NCBI RefSeq assembly: GCF_017566145.1
Contig: NZ_JABFCL010000001.1
Span: 1 to 64,000 of the forward strand
Length of the DNA: 64,000 bases
Reading direction: 5' to 3'
Source of the DNA: Bittarella massiliensis (ex Durand et al. 2017)
GTDB lineage: Bacteria > Bacillota > Clostridia > Oscillospirales > Ruminococcaceae
A program made the translations under genes and the position numbers. Shown here one piece after another: positions 33,275-41,804 of this stretch. Within the stretch, counting starts at the first letter, position 1. Each line of letters opens with the position of its first letter. Under the pieces are notes generated by a model. It worked only from the letters and a program-made list of their open reading frames with translations. It searched no databases and was not told the DNA's origin.

Positions 33275-34709
33275 GCGAATCGAAGACGGCGCCTTTGAGC
33301 AAATTCGCCAAGAGGTGTTGGGCCAGTGGCCCACCGGCAGGGAGGTGGACTTGCAGGAGGCCTTCGACTTTCACCGCCAGCTGCCCGAGAGCAAGGTGTT
33401 CTCCCGCAAGTTGAGCCGGGCCAAGAGGGAGGGAAAGACCCTCATTCAGCCCCGGGCGGGGGTCGCCCTCATCAAAGAGCACATCGAGCTGCTGACCTAC
33501 CTGCAGGACAGGGGAGAGGCGGACTTGCTGCCCACCACCATCGACAGCTACACCCGGCAAAACCGCTATGAGGACGCCGAGAAGGGGATCGTCGAGTCGG
33601 CCAAGAGCCAGAAGTCGATGCTCAACGGCCTGCCGGCGGTCAACCACGGGGTGGCCGGCTGCCGTCAGATCATCCAGAGTCTGGACATCCCGGTGCAGAT
33701 TCGCCATGGCACCCCCGACGCCCGCCTCCTCACCGAGATCTGCTATGCCGCCGGCTTCACCAGCTACGAGGGGGGCGGCATCTCCTACAACGTCCCCTAC
33801 GCCAAGAACGTGCCGCTGGAGCGCACCATCCTCGACTGGCAGTACTGCGACCGGCTCACCGGCCTCTACGAGGAGGCGGGCATCCCCATCAACCGCGAGC
33901 CCTACGGCCCCCTCACCGGCACCCTGGTGCCCCCCTGCATCTCCCACGCGGTGGCCATCATCGAGAGCTTGTTGGCCGCTGAACAGGGGGTCAAAAACAT
34001 CACCGTGGGCTACGGCCAGTGCGGCAACCTGGTGCAGGACGTGGCCGCCATCCGCACCCTGGAAGAGCTGACCGACGAGTACCTGGAGAAGTACGGCTAC
34101 ACCGATGTGGAGGTCACCACCGTCCTCCACCAGTGGATGGGCGGTTTCCCCCAGGACGAGGCCAAGGCCTTTGGGGTCATCTCCTGGGGGAGCGCGGCGG
34201 CGGCCCTGGCCAAGGCCACCAAGGTCATCGTCAAGACCCCGCACGAGGCCATGGGCATCCCCACCATGGAGGCAAACGCCCAGGGGCTGCGCTGCACCAA
34301 GCAGGTCATCTCGATGCTCAGCGACCAGACCCTCACCGCCGCCGGGCTGGAGGAGGAAAAGCAGATCATCGCCGCCGAGACCCGCTGCATCGTCGACAAG
34401 TGCTTTGAACTGGGCGGGGGAGACATCGCCCTGGGGACGGTGCGCGCCTTCCAGGCCGGGGTGCTGGACGTCCCCTTTGCCCCCAGCCGCTTCAACGCCG
34501 GCAAGATGCTCTCGGCCCGGGACAACGACGGGGCCATCCGCATCCTCGACGCGGGGGCCGTCCCCCTCTCGCCCGAGCTGGTGGACTACAACCGCAAAAA
34601 GATCGAGGAGCGGGCGGCCTTTGAAAAGCGCAAGGCGTCTTTTCAGATGGTCATCGACGATGTCTACGCCATCTCCAAAGGCCGGCTGGTGGGCCGCCCC
34701 TGGCGATAG
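33258..34709 (+). CDS. mutE: Glutamate mutase (methylaspartate mutase) epsilon subunit
   Basis: A 483-residue TIM-barrel catalytic subunit. Family segments seen are [25 protein letters not shown] (substrate Arg), [34 protein letters not shown] and the C-terminal [18 protein letters not shown]. Length equals that of characterised GlmE. It carries out the adenosylcobalamin-dependent carbon-skeleton rearrangement with MutS. Followed 53 bases later by methylaspartate ammonia-lyase. Confidence 0.96.
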   Translation: MEIQNKRIEDGAFEQIRQEVLGQWPTGREVDLQEAFDFHRQLPESKVFSRKLSRAKREGKTLIQPRAGVALIKEHIELLTYLQDRGEADLLPTTIDSYTRQNRYEDAEKGIVESAKSQKSMLNGLPAVNHGVAGCRQIIQSLDIPVQIRHGTPDARLLTEICYAAGFTSYEGGGISYNVPYAKNVPLERTILDWQYCDRLTGLYEEAGIPINREPYGPLTGTLVPPCISHAVAIIESLLAAEQGVKNITVGYGQCGNLVQDVAAIRTLEELTDEYLEKYGYTDVEVTTVLHQWMGGFPQDEAKAFGVISWGSAAAALAKATKVIVKTPHEAMGIPTMEANAQGLRCTKQVISMLSDQTLTAAGLEEEKQIIAAETRCIVDKCFELGGGDIALGTVRAFQAGVLDVPFAPSRFNAGKMLSARDNDGAIRILDAGAVPLSPELVDYNRKKIEERAAFEKRKASFQMVIDDVYAISKGRLVGRPWR

Positions 34710-34762
34710 GGCAGAGCGGGCAGAAAAGCGCGACAGACAGCTTAGAGCAGGAGGAACACACT

Positions 34763-36013
34763 GTGAAAATTGTTGATTTGGTCTGCGCCAAGGGGCGCAC
34801 CGGATTTTTCTTTGACGATCAGCGGGCCATCAAGATGGGGGCCGAATCGGACGGCGCGGCCTATCTGGGCCAAACCGCCACCGCCGGGTTCTCGGCGGTC
34901 CGCCAGGCGGGCGAGGCCATCTCGGTGATGCTGGTGCTGGAGGACGGACAGGTGGCCTACGGCGACTGCGCGGCGGTCCAGTACAGCGGCGCGGGCGGAA
35001 GGGACCCCCTCTTCCTGGCAGAGGACTTCATCCCCGTCATCGAGCGGGAGATAAAGCCCCGCCTGGTGGGCAGGGAGGCAGACAATTTCCGCGCTCTGGC
35101 GGAGGAGGTCGACCGGCTGCAGGTGGGCGGCAAGCAGCTGCACACCGCCATCCGCTACGGGGTGACCCAGGCCATCCTCGACGCGGTGGCCAAGGCCTCC
35201 CACCGGCTGATGTGCGAGGTGGTGGCCGACGAGTACCACACCCAGGTCACCGACCGGGAGATCCCCATCTTCACCCAGTCGGGGGACAACCGCTACGAGA
35301 ACACCGACAAGATGATCATGAAGGGGGCCCAGGTGCTGCCCCACGCCCTCATCAACAACGTGGAGACCAAGCTGGGTCCAAAGGGCGAAAAGCTGGCCGA
35401 GTACGTGAGCTGGCTGCGCGATCGCATCCTCAAACTGCGGCTGGACGGGGACTACGCGCCGGTGCTGCACATCGACGTCTACGGCACCATCGGCGCGGCC
35501 TTTGGCAACCAAAACTACCAGGGGATGGCCGACTACCTGGCCGAACTGGCCGAGATTGCCGCCCCCTTCCATCTGCGCATCGAGGGCCCCATGGACGTGG
35601 AGGACCGGGAGCAGCAGATGCTCGCCCTCAAAGAGCTGACCCGCCTGGTGGACCAGCGGGGCATTCCGGTGGAGCTGGTGGCCGACGAGTGGTGCAACAC
35701 CCTGGAGGACATTCGCTACTTTGCCGACAACCGGGCTGGGCATATGGTGCAGATCAAGACCCCCGACCTGGGCGGCATCAACAACGTGGTGGAGGCGGTC
35801 CTCTACTGCAAGGAGAAGGGGATCGGCGCCTACCAGGGCGGCACCTGCAACGAGACCGACCGCAGCGCCCAGGTCTGCGTCAACCTGGCCATGGCCATCT
35901 GCCCCGACCAGATTCTCGCCAAGCCCGGCATGGGGGTCGACGAGGGGTACATGATCGTCTACAACGAGATGCAGCGCATCCTGGCCCTGCGCAGAGCCCA
36001 GGCCGAGCGCTAG
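34763..36013 (+). CDS. mal: Methylaspartate ammonia-lyase
   Basis: A 416-residue enolase-superfamily enzyme that deaminates 3-methylaspartate to mesaconate. The TIM-barrel shows metal ligands in HIDVYGTIG, IEGPMDVEDR and VADEWCNT, and the catalytic Lys in QIKTPDLGGINN (near residue 330), then YQGGTCNETDRSAQ. Length fits the clostridial enzyme. Start GTG 34763 follows AGGAGGAACACACT. It is the second step of the methylaspartate route of glutamate fermentation. Confidence 0.96.
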   Translation: MKIVDLVCAKGRTGFFFDDQRAIKMGAESDGAAYLGQTATAGFSAVRQAGEAISVMLVLEDGQVAYGDCAAVQYSGAGGRDPLFLAEDFIPVIEREIKPRLVGREADNFRALAEEVDRLQVGGKQLHTAIRYGVTQAILDAVAKASHRLMCEVVADEYHTQVTDREIPIFTQSGDNRYENTDKMIMKGAQVLPHALINNVETKLGPKGEKLAEYVSWLRDRILKLRLDGDYAPVLHIDVYGTIGAAFGNQNYQGMADYLAELAEIAAPFHLRIEGPMDVEDREQQMLALKELTRLVDQRGIPVELVADEWCNTLEDIRYFADNRAGHMVQIKTPDLGGINNVVEAVLYCKEKGIGAYQGGTCNETDRSAQVCVNLAMAICPDQILAKPGMGVDEGYMIVYNEMQRILALRRAQAER

Positions 36014-36025
36014 GAGGGGTTTTTG

Positions 36026-37384
36026 ATGAAAGCGGAATTTCGCATTCTGTCCACCACCGCCATCCTGGGGTACGGCTTCCCCAGGGAGAGCTTTGAAGAG
36101 GGGATGAAGCGCCATCCCCACCTGATCGCCGTGGACGCGGGCTCCAGCGACCCCGGGCCCTACTACCTGGGGGCGGGGGTCTCCTTTACCGACCGGGACG
36201 CGGTCAAGCGCGATCTGGAGATTATGCTGGAAGCCGGGGTCAAAGAGGGCATTCCGGTGGTCATCGGCACCGCCGGCGGCAGCGGGGGCGAACCCCACCT
36301 GAACTGGTGCCGCGAGATTGTGGAGCAGATTGCCGGGGAGAAAGGCCTCCACTTCAAGCTGGCGGTCATCCACGCCGAGTTTACGAAGGAGGCGGTCAAG
36401 GCGGCCCTGCGGGCGGGGAAGGTGCGCCCCCTTGCCCCGGCCCCCGAACTGACCGAGGAGGCGGTGGACGAAACCACCCGCATTGTGGGCCAGATGGGGA
36501 TGGAGCCCTTTATCAAGGCCCTGGACGAGGGGGCGCAGGTGGTTTTGGCCGGGCGCACCTACGACCCGTCTGTCTTTGCCGCCCCGGCGGTGCGGGCGGG
36601 CTGTGACAAGGGCCTGGCCATCCACCTGGGGAAGATTTTGGAGTGCGCCTCCATCTGCGCCACCCCCGGCAGCGGGTCGGACTGCATGTTCGGCTACATC
36701 GGGGAGGACTACTTCCGGGTGGAGCCCTTGAGCCCCTTGCGCCGCTGCACCACCCTCTCGGTGGCGGCCCACACCCTCTACGAAAAGACCAACCCCTACA
36801 TCCTGCCGGGGCCGGGCGGCCACCTGGATTTGACCGACTGCAAATTTGAGAAGGAGACGGAGAACATTGTCCGGGTCAGCGGCAGCCGCTTTGTGCCCGA
36901 CCCCTACACCGTCAAACTGGAGGGGGCGCGCTGCATCGGCTACCGCACCGTCTCCATCGCCGGGGCCAGAGACCCCATCATGATCGAGAAGATCGACGAG
37001 GTGCTCGAAGGGGTGCGCGCCCGGGTGGCCGACAACTTCCGGGACGCCGACCTCCACTACTACCTGCACTTTAACATCTACGGCCGCAATGGGGTGATGG
37101 CGGAGTTGGAGCCCACCCCCACCACCGAGGGAGCCCACGAGCTGGGCATTGTCATCGAGGCGGTGGCCGACACCCAAAAACAGGCCGACACCATCTGCGC
37201 TTTCGCCCGCTCCACCATGCTCCACTACGGCTACGAGGGCCGCCGGGCGACCGCGGGCAACCTGGCGTTCCCCTACTCGCCCAGCGATTTTCACGCCGGC
37301 GAGGTCTATGTGTTCAGCATCTATCACGTCATTGCCGTGGACGACCCCGTCGCCCCCTTTGCCGTTGATTGTGTGGACCTGTAA
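36026..37384 (+). CDS. AtuA-family protein (DUF1446)
   Basis: A 452-residue protein of the acyclic terpene utilisation AtuA/DUF1446 family: AVDAGSSDPGPYYLGAG, VIGTAGGSGGEPHL, VVLAGRTYDPSVFAAPA and KEIEN-like VRVSGSRFV segments. The family's biochemistry is unknown. In AtuA-containing pathways it is linked to CoA-ester metabolism. ATG 36026 follows AGGAGGGG; the TTG just before it is out of favour. It lies 12 bases after mal and just ahead of a DUF4387 gene, a standard pair. Confidence 0.88.
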   Translation: MKAEFRILSTTAILGYGFPRESFEEGMKRHPHLIAVDAGSSDPGPYYLGAGVSFTDRDAVKRDLEIMLEAGVKEGIPVVIGTAGGSGGEPHLNWCREIVEQIAGEKGLHFKLAVIHAEFTKEAVKAALRAGKVRPLAPAPELTEEAVDETTRIVGQMGMEPFIKALDEGAQVVLAGRTYDPSVFAAPAVRAGCDKGLAIHLGKILECASICATPGSGSDCMFGYIGEDYFRVEPLSPLRRCTTLSVAAHTLYEKTNPYILPGPGGHLDLTDCKFEKETENIVRVSGSRFVPDPYTVKLEGARCIGYRTVSIAGARDPIMIEKIDEVLEGVRARVADNFRDADLHYYLHFNIYGRNGVMAELEPTPTTEGAHELGIVIEAVADTQKQADTICAFARSTMLHYGYEGRRATAGNLAFPYSPSDFHAGEVYVFSIYHVIAVDDPVAPFAVDCVDL

Positions 37385-37408
37385 TGGTAGAATGAGGAGG
37401 AGAGAGCT

Positions 37409-37726
37409 GTGAAACAGAAACTCACCGATCTGGCAGAGATCATCCGCAGCAAGAATTCCGGCCCCTACGAGTTGACGCTGGACATCATGTTCAAGGACTT
37501 TGCCAGCTTTGAAAAGGCCTGTGAGAAGAGGATCATCAACGAGGAGGTGGTCTGCCGTCTCTACCACATCCCCCCGGAGAAGATCATCAACATCATCGAG
37601 TTCCAGCCGGCCAAGGCCATCAAGATCACCATCCAGCGCCCCATCTGTTCGGGCGACCTGGGGGAGACCGATGTCTACGGCGCCCAGCAGCACGCCCCGC
37701 TGCTGGATTTGGAATTTGACTGGTAG
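37409..37726 (+). CDS. DUF4387 domain protein
   Basis: A 105-residue protein with KNSGPYELTLDIMFKD and the C-terminal GDVYG-like GETDVYGAQQHAPLLDLEF. DUF4387 proteins also occur fused to, or next to, AtuA-family proteins, so the two probably form a complex. No reaction is known. Start is a GTG behind AATGAGGAGGAG. It ends about 90 bases before the last gene of the operon. Confidence 0.85.
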   Translation: MKQKLTDLAEIIRSKNSGPYELTLDIMFKDFASFEKACEKRIINEEVVCRLYHIPPEKIINIIEFQPAKAIKITIQRPICSGDLGETDVYGAQQHAPLLDLEFDW

Positions 37727-37817
37727 CAGAGACTGAGAGAGGGCCCGCACCGCCGGGCCGTGGCGGCAGGCGCTTCGCACAAGGGGCGCCTGCCGCCTTG
37801 CAGAGGAGGAGCGCCCC

Positions 37818-38753
37818 ATGCCCTATTCCGATCGAATGCAGAAAAACCACCTGTACAGCGTCTTTTTTGCCCCCCGCGGCAACGTGCGGATGGCCGACCT
37901 GGGGATGCAGATCGCCCAGCAGTACTTAAGCCCCTTTGACCTGCTCATCGGCATTGTGGGGGAGGGGGGCTCGGGCAAGAGCATGCTGGTCAAGGGGATG
38001 TTTCCCGGGCTGGAACTCACCAACGACGACGAGGGGGTCAACGTCCGTCCCCTCCCCATCCTGGATGTGGACGAGGACGACTCGGGCTTTTACAGCCCCC
38101 ACACCTATCACCTGGACATCCGCTTTGAGTCGGCCTTTACCCAGATGCATGTGCTGGCCGAGGCCATCTTGAAGGCCATCGAGAAGAAAAAGCGGGTCAT
38201 TGTGGAGCACTTCGACCTCATCTACCCCTTTTTGGGGGGGCGCAACGCCCACCTGCTCATCGGGGTGGGGGGGGAGGTCATCATCACCCGCCCCAACCTC
38301 TTCGGCCCCGAGCCGGAGGACTTGACAAAGATCGTCTTTGGCTCCATCCGCTTTCGCAAGATGGCCCACACCGCGGAGGACCTCTGCGAACACCTGATCT
38401 TGCAAAAATACAGGGGAAAATACACCCACGGCGACGTCAAGCACGGCTTTGTGCTTGGTTTTGCCGAAAAGCCGGACATTGACCTGAAGCGGTTGGAGAC
38501 CGAGGTCAACGAGCTGATCGCCAAAGACATCCCCATCTCCTACTGCGACGAGGAGCACATCCTCATCGGCGACGAGCTACACCACTGCACCGGGCCGCGG
38601 ATGCACGTGCGCACCACCGGCGAGATCGAGGCGTTTGCCCTGCTGCAGGACCTGCCGGTGGAGCCCATGACCGGGCGGTATCTGCTGGTGGGCCTGGTGG
38701 GCAGCGACTGGGAGAAGGCCGGGGGAAAGGACTTTAACAAGATCGTCTTTTGA
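37818..38753 (+). CDS. P-loop protein with tRNA_SAD-like C-terminal domain
   Basis: A 311-residue protein. Walker A GEGGSGKS is at residues 48-55, and DVDEDDSGFYSPHTYHLD may supply the Walker B-type acidic residues. A later KKKRVIVEHFDLIYP reads like a P-loop kinase core. The C-terminal part (about 195-290) contains HHCTGPRMHVRTTGEIE, which resembles the Cys/His editing motif of the second additional domain of alanyl- and threonyl-tRNA synthetases. Similar proteins are annotated 'alanine-tRNA synthetase second additional domain' in Clostridia. ATG 37818 follows AGGAGGAG. It is the last gene of the glutamate mutase operon; role unknown. Confidence 0.75.
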   Translation: MPYSDRMQKNHLYSVFFAPRGNVRMADLGMQIAQQYLSPFDLLIGIVGEGGSGKSMLVKGMFPGLELTNDDEGVNVRPLPILDVDEDDSGFYSPHTYHLDIRFESAFTQMHVLAEAILKAIEKKKRVIVEHFDLIYPFLGGRNAHLLIGVGGEVIITRPNLFGPEPEDLTKIVFGSIRFRKMAHTAEDLCEHLILQKYRGKYTHGDVKHGFVLGFAEKPDIDLKRLETEVNELIAKDIPISYCDEEHILIGDELHHCTGPRMHVRTTGEIEAFALLQDLPVEPMTGRYLLVGLVGSDWEKAGGKDFNKIVF

Positions 38754-38826
38754 CACCGGCCCCTTCTTTCGCGGATTTTTCTGTGGAGGGGAGAGGGGCG
38801 AAAAGAGACGAAAAAATGGGCGAGAT

Positions 38827-38863
38827 ATGCGCCGCCCGCAGATTTGTGCTGTGGGCGGCGCAT
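38827..38863 (+). repeat. Strong hairpin after the glutamate mutase operon
   Basis: ATGCGCCGCCC and GGGCGGCGCAT are perfect 11-bp arms with a 15-base loop. There is no T-run after it, so termination is uncertain; an mRNA 3'-end stabiliser is possible. Confidence 0.6.
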
Positions 38864-38882
38864 TCTCTGTGCGGCAGAGCGG

Positions 38883-39056
38883 ATGCGGGAGCTGAAGGGC
38901 GGCCTTTTGGGTGGCGGGTGTGCCATAGGGGTGGCCGCAACAGCCGTTTGCATGGGCGGCCTATGCGTGGGTGCTCTTCTGCGGGAAAGGCTGAAAGACA
39001 GATCCAAAAGAGGGGAAGGGCGCGGCCAAGTCTCGGGTAAAACGGTTGGGATTTAG
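38883..39056 (+). CDS. Possible 57-residue single-pass membrane protein
   Basis: This frame reads a short start (MRELKGG), one glycine/alanine-rich hydrophobic helix (about residues 8-34) and a basic tail RERLKDRSKRGEGRG. That topology is typical of small membrane proteins. The stop codon is immediately followed by the terminator at 39056-39087, which argues for a real transcript end. Against it, no good ribosome site precedes the ATG. Otherwise the 38754-39346 stretch shows no gene I can support. Confidence 0.35.
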   Translation: MRELKGGLLGGGCAIGVAATAVCMGGLCVGALLRERLKDRSKRGEGRGQVSGKTVGI

Positions 39057-39087
39057 GTGACAAGGGGTTTGCCTTGTCACCATTTTT
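39056..39087 (+). terminator. Intrinsic terminator
   Basis: GGTGACAAGG and CCTTGTCACC are perfect 10-bp arms with a six-base loop, then A and five T. Confidence 0.88.
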
Positions 39088-39346
39088 CTTGAAAGGAGAG
39101 GGGGGCACCGTTTGCTTTTAAGCGATTTCCCCCAGGCAGTTTGAGGAAACGATTGGGAAAAGGAGGGGGTCTGTCGGCCAATGGAGGGTCTCGAAGGGGA
39201 AAAGAGGGGTTCTGTCCCGGTTTTCCCTTATCGGAAGAAGGGGGTGAACAAGAGCAGAGGAGTTGGAAATGGCGGTGGGGCGGAAATCCTTTTGGAAGGG
39301 GGAGATGACAGGAAAAAGGTGGCAGGGGAATTTTGATGTGGAGCAA

Positions 39347-39375
39347 TTGACTTTTGCGGGAAGGGGGGCTAAAAT
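39347..39375 (+). promoter_or_regulatory. Promoter of the radical SAM repair pair
   Basis: TTGACT (39347-39352), 17 bases, TAAAAT (39370-39375), directly followed by the LexA-like box. Confidence 0.85.
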
Positions 39376-39379
39376 AAAA

Positions 39380-39393
39380 AGAACAAATGTTTA
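39380..39393. promoter_or_regulatory. LexA-like (SOS) box
   Basis: AGAACAAATGTTTA matches the Gram-positive LexA/DinR consensus CGAACRNRYGTTYC at every position except the two outer ones. It lies over the expected transcription start and sits inside a wider AAAATAAA/TTTATTTT dyad. Confidence 0.68.
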
Positions 39394-39414
39394 TTTTGAA
39401 GTGGAGGGGTTGCC

Positions 39415-40722
39415 GTGGAGTTGCTGGAGAAGCTGGAGATACTCTCCGACGCGGCCAAGTACGATGTGGCCTGCACCTCCAGCGGGGTGGACCGGGCCGG
39501 CAAAAAGGGGCAGCTGGGGAGCGCGGCAGCCGCGGGCATCTGCCACAGCTTTACCGCCGACGGGCGCTGTGTCTCCCTTCTAAAGGTGCTGATGACCAAC
39601 GTCTGCGCTTACGACTGCAAGTACTGCGTCAACCGCTGTTCCAACGCCACCCCCCGCGCCGCCTTTTCGCCCCGGGAGTTGGCCGATCTGACCATTGGGT
39701 TTTACCGCCGCAACTACATCGAGGGGCTGTTTTTGAGTTCCGGCATCCTCAAAAACCCCGACTACACCTGCGAGCGGATGATCGAGACCCTGCAGATTTT
39801 GAGAGAGGAATACGGCTTTCGCGGCTACATCCATGCCAAGGCCATTCCCGGGGCGGACGACCGGCTGATCGCCCGCCTGGGGATGTTGGCGGACCGGATG
39901 AGCGTCAACATCGAGCTGCCCAGCCAGCAGAGCCTGCGGCTGCTGGCGCCGGACAAGTCAAAGGCGGACATCTTTCGCCCCATGGGGCTGATTTCCAGCG
40001 GGATCGCCCAGAATCAGACCGACCTGGTGCGCTACCGGGGCGCGCCCAAATTTGCCCCCGCCGGGCAGAGCACCCAGATGATCATCGGCGCCACCCCGGA
40101 CACCGACTTGCAGATTTTGCGGCTGACCCAGGGTCTCTACCGCAAATACGGTCTCAAACGGGTCTTCTTTTCGGCCTACACCCCGGTGCAGAGTGACGCC
40201 CTTCTGCCCGCCCTCACCACCAAGCCGCCCCTGCTGCGGGAACACCGCCTCTACCAGGCCGACTGGCTGCTGCGCTTTTACGGCTTCGACGCGGGGGAAT
40301 TGCTGGACGAGCGGGCCCCCAACTTTAACCCCTACCTGGACCCCAAGTGCAACTGGGCGATCCACCACATGGAGCACTTCCCCGTCGAGGTCAACCGCGC
40401 CCCCTACGAGATGCTGCTGCGGGTGCCGGGCATCGGGGTCAAGAGCGCCCAGCGAATTGCCAAGGCCCGGCGGCTGGGCCCCCTGCACTTTGACGGGCTC
40501 AAAAAAATTGGGGTGGTGCTCAAGCGGGCCCAGTACTTCATCACCTGTTCGGGAAAGACGGTGGTGGGGTTGAAAATCAGCCCGGAAGCCGCCTTTCGCG
40601 CCCTGGTGTCCGAGCGCAGCGCCGCCATGCTCCCCCAAAACCGGCCGGAACAGCTCTCCCTGTTCGACGAGCCGCCGGTGACCCGAGAGGATGTGATCTC
40701 TTGTTTGACCGGCCAGATCTGA
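39415..40722 (+). CDS. Putative DNA modification/repair radical SAM protein (TIGR03916 type)
   Basis: A 435-residue radical SAM protein. The cluster motif CxxxCxxC is in NVCAYDCKYCVNRCSN near residue 65. A helix-hairpin-helix DNA-binding motif, LLRVPGIGVKSAQRIAKARRLGP, occurs near residue 340. That fusion is the reason the family is called a DNA modification/repair protein. GTG 39415 follows GGAGGGGTTGCC. It is coupled to the next gene by a 22-base overlap and is probably under LexA control. Confidence 0.9.
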   Translation: MELLEKLEILSDAAKYDVACTSSGVDRAGKKGQLGSAAAAGICHSFTADGRCVSLLKVLMTNVCAYDCKYCVNRCSNATPRAAFSPRELADLTIGFYRRNYIEGLFLSSGILKNPDYTCERMIETLQILREEYGFRGYIHAKAIPGADDRLIARLGMLADRMSVNIELPSQQSLRLLAPDKSKADIFRPMGLISSGIAQNQTDLVRYRGAPKFAPAGQSTQMIIGATPDTDLQILRLTQGLYRKYGLKRVFFSAYTPVQSDALLPALTTKPPLLREHRLYQADWLLRFYGFDAGELLDERAPNFNPYLDPKCNWAIHHMEHFPVEVNRAPYEMLLRVPGIGVKSAQRIAKARRLGPLHFDGLKKIGVVLKRAQYFITCSGKTVVGLKISPEAAFRALVSERSAAMLPQNRPEQLSLFDEPPVTREDVISCLTGQI

Positions 40723-41564
40723 TCTACCTGCACGACGGCAGCTTTGCCGGGTTTCTCTGCTGCGTCTTTGAGAGCTTTGTCAGGAGGGAAGCGCCTTTGG
40801 ACATCGTCTGCCGGGAGGACTGCCAGACCGGGCTCTACGCCGTGCGGGAGATCGAGAGCGACAGGGAGCGGGCGGGGCGGGTCTTTCGCTCCATCGGCGA
40901 GCGGATGGGGGTGGGGGCCCGCCAGCTGGTGCAGAGGGCCTTTTTGTTTGGGGAAGGGGGGCGGGACCTCTGGCTCTACCGCTTCCTCTGCCGGGGCTAC
41001 CGCTATGGTCCCGCCGTCTGCGACATGTTGGGGGACGAGGCGGTGAGCCGGGTGCAGAAGATGGCCCTCTCGGTGTCAAACGAGGCGCACCTGCTGTTGG
41101 GGTTTGTCCGCTTTGCCGAGTACGACGGGGCCCTCCTCTCCCAAATCTCCCCCAAGCACTTTGTGCTGCCGGTTTTGCGGGAACACTTTTGCGACCGCTA
41201 CCCGGAAGAGACCTTTATGATTCACGACAAGTCCCACCAGATGGCCCTGATCTACCGCCCACACCAGGCCAAGATCGTCTCGGTCGGGGCGTTGAAATTG
41301 CCCCCCGACACCCCGCAGGAACAGCTCTACCGCCAGCTGTGGAGGGGGTACCACCAGTCCGCCACCATTGCCGCCCGGGTCAACCCCCGCTGCCAGCGGG
41401 GGAACATGCCCAAGCGATTTTGGGGGGAGATGTGTGAGATGGCGGAGGGGCCCGCCGCCCCTTTGCAGGGGGGAAGTGCCGCCGGCCTGCAGAAGCCGGA
41501 GCAGAGGGGAAAATACCCCTTCGCCCTGCAAAAGGAGCCACCCCATCATCTGGTGGGGGAGTGA
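40701..41564 (+). CDS. TIGR03915/DUF4130 family DNA metabolism protein
   Basis: A 287-residue protein with YLHDGSFAGFLCCVFESF at the start and the segment FVRFAEYDGALLSQISPKHFVLPVL in the middle. A KSHQMALIYRPHQ segment then precedes the LYRQLWRGYHQSATIAARVNP end of the domain. These mark the DUF4130 family that is nearly always encoded beside the radical SAM protein upstream. Some relatives carry a fused uracil-DNA-glycosylase domain; here only about 45 low-complexity residues follow. The start TTG 40701 overlaps the previous gene. Confidence 0.85.
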   Translation: MFDRPDLIYLHDGSFAGFLCCVFESFVRREAPLDIVCREDCQTGLYAVREIESDRERAGRVFRSIGERMGVGARQLVQRAFLFGEGGRDLWLYRFLCRGYRYGPAVCDMLGDEAVSRVQKMALSVSNEAHLLLGFVRFAEYDGALLSQISPKHFVLPVLREHFCDRYPEETFMIHDKSHQMALIYRPHQAKIVSVGALKLPPDTPQEQLYRQLWRGYHQSATIAARVNPRCQRGNMPKRFWGEMCEMAEGPAAPLQGGSAAGLQKPEQRGKYPFALQKEPPHHLVGE

Positions 41565-41738
41565 CCTCTTTAATAGAGAGGGGGGGGGCCAGCTGGCTGG
41601 AGGGGAGCGGGAGAAACGGAAGCCAGCGGGTGCACATTGGTGGGGAAAGTGGCTGGAAGGGGCGGCCGGCCTCTCCCTTTTTGGGGCCTGGCAGGAACCC
41701 CCGCAGAGGGCGCGCTAAAAAACCATCTTCTTTTTGCC

Positions 41739-41789
41739 TTGCCAAGAGTGGGAGACCGTGGTAAAATCAATTAAACCAACAGTTTAATT
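41739..41789 (+). promoter_or_regulatory. tetR promoter and palindromic operator
   Basis: TTGCCA (41739-41744), 17 bases, TAAAAT (41762-41767). Right after the -10 lies AATTAAAC-CAACA-GTTTAATT (41769-41789), a perfect 8-bp palindrome around the expected start, fit for TetR autorepression. The rest of the 240-base gap from 41565 shows nothing I can name. Confidence 0.78.
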
Positions 41790-41804
41790 AAAGGGGACTG
41801 ACCA

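Noticed and set aside
34742..37819. A 1025-codon open frame on the minus strand
   Set aside because: Antisense shadow of mal, the AtuA-family gene, DUF4387 and flanks; all plus-strand frames there have strong family matches.
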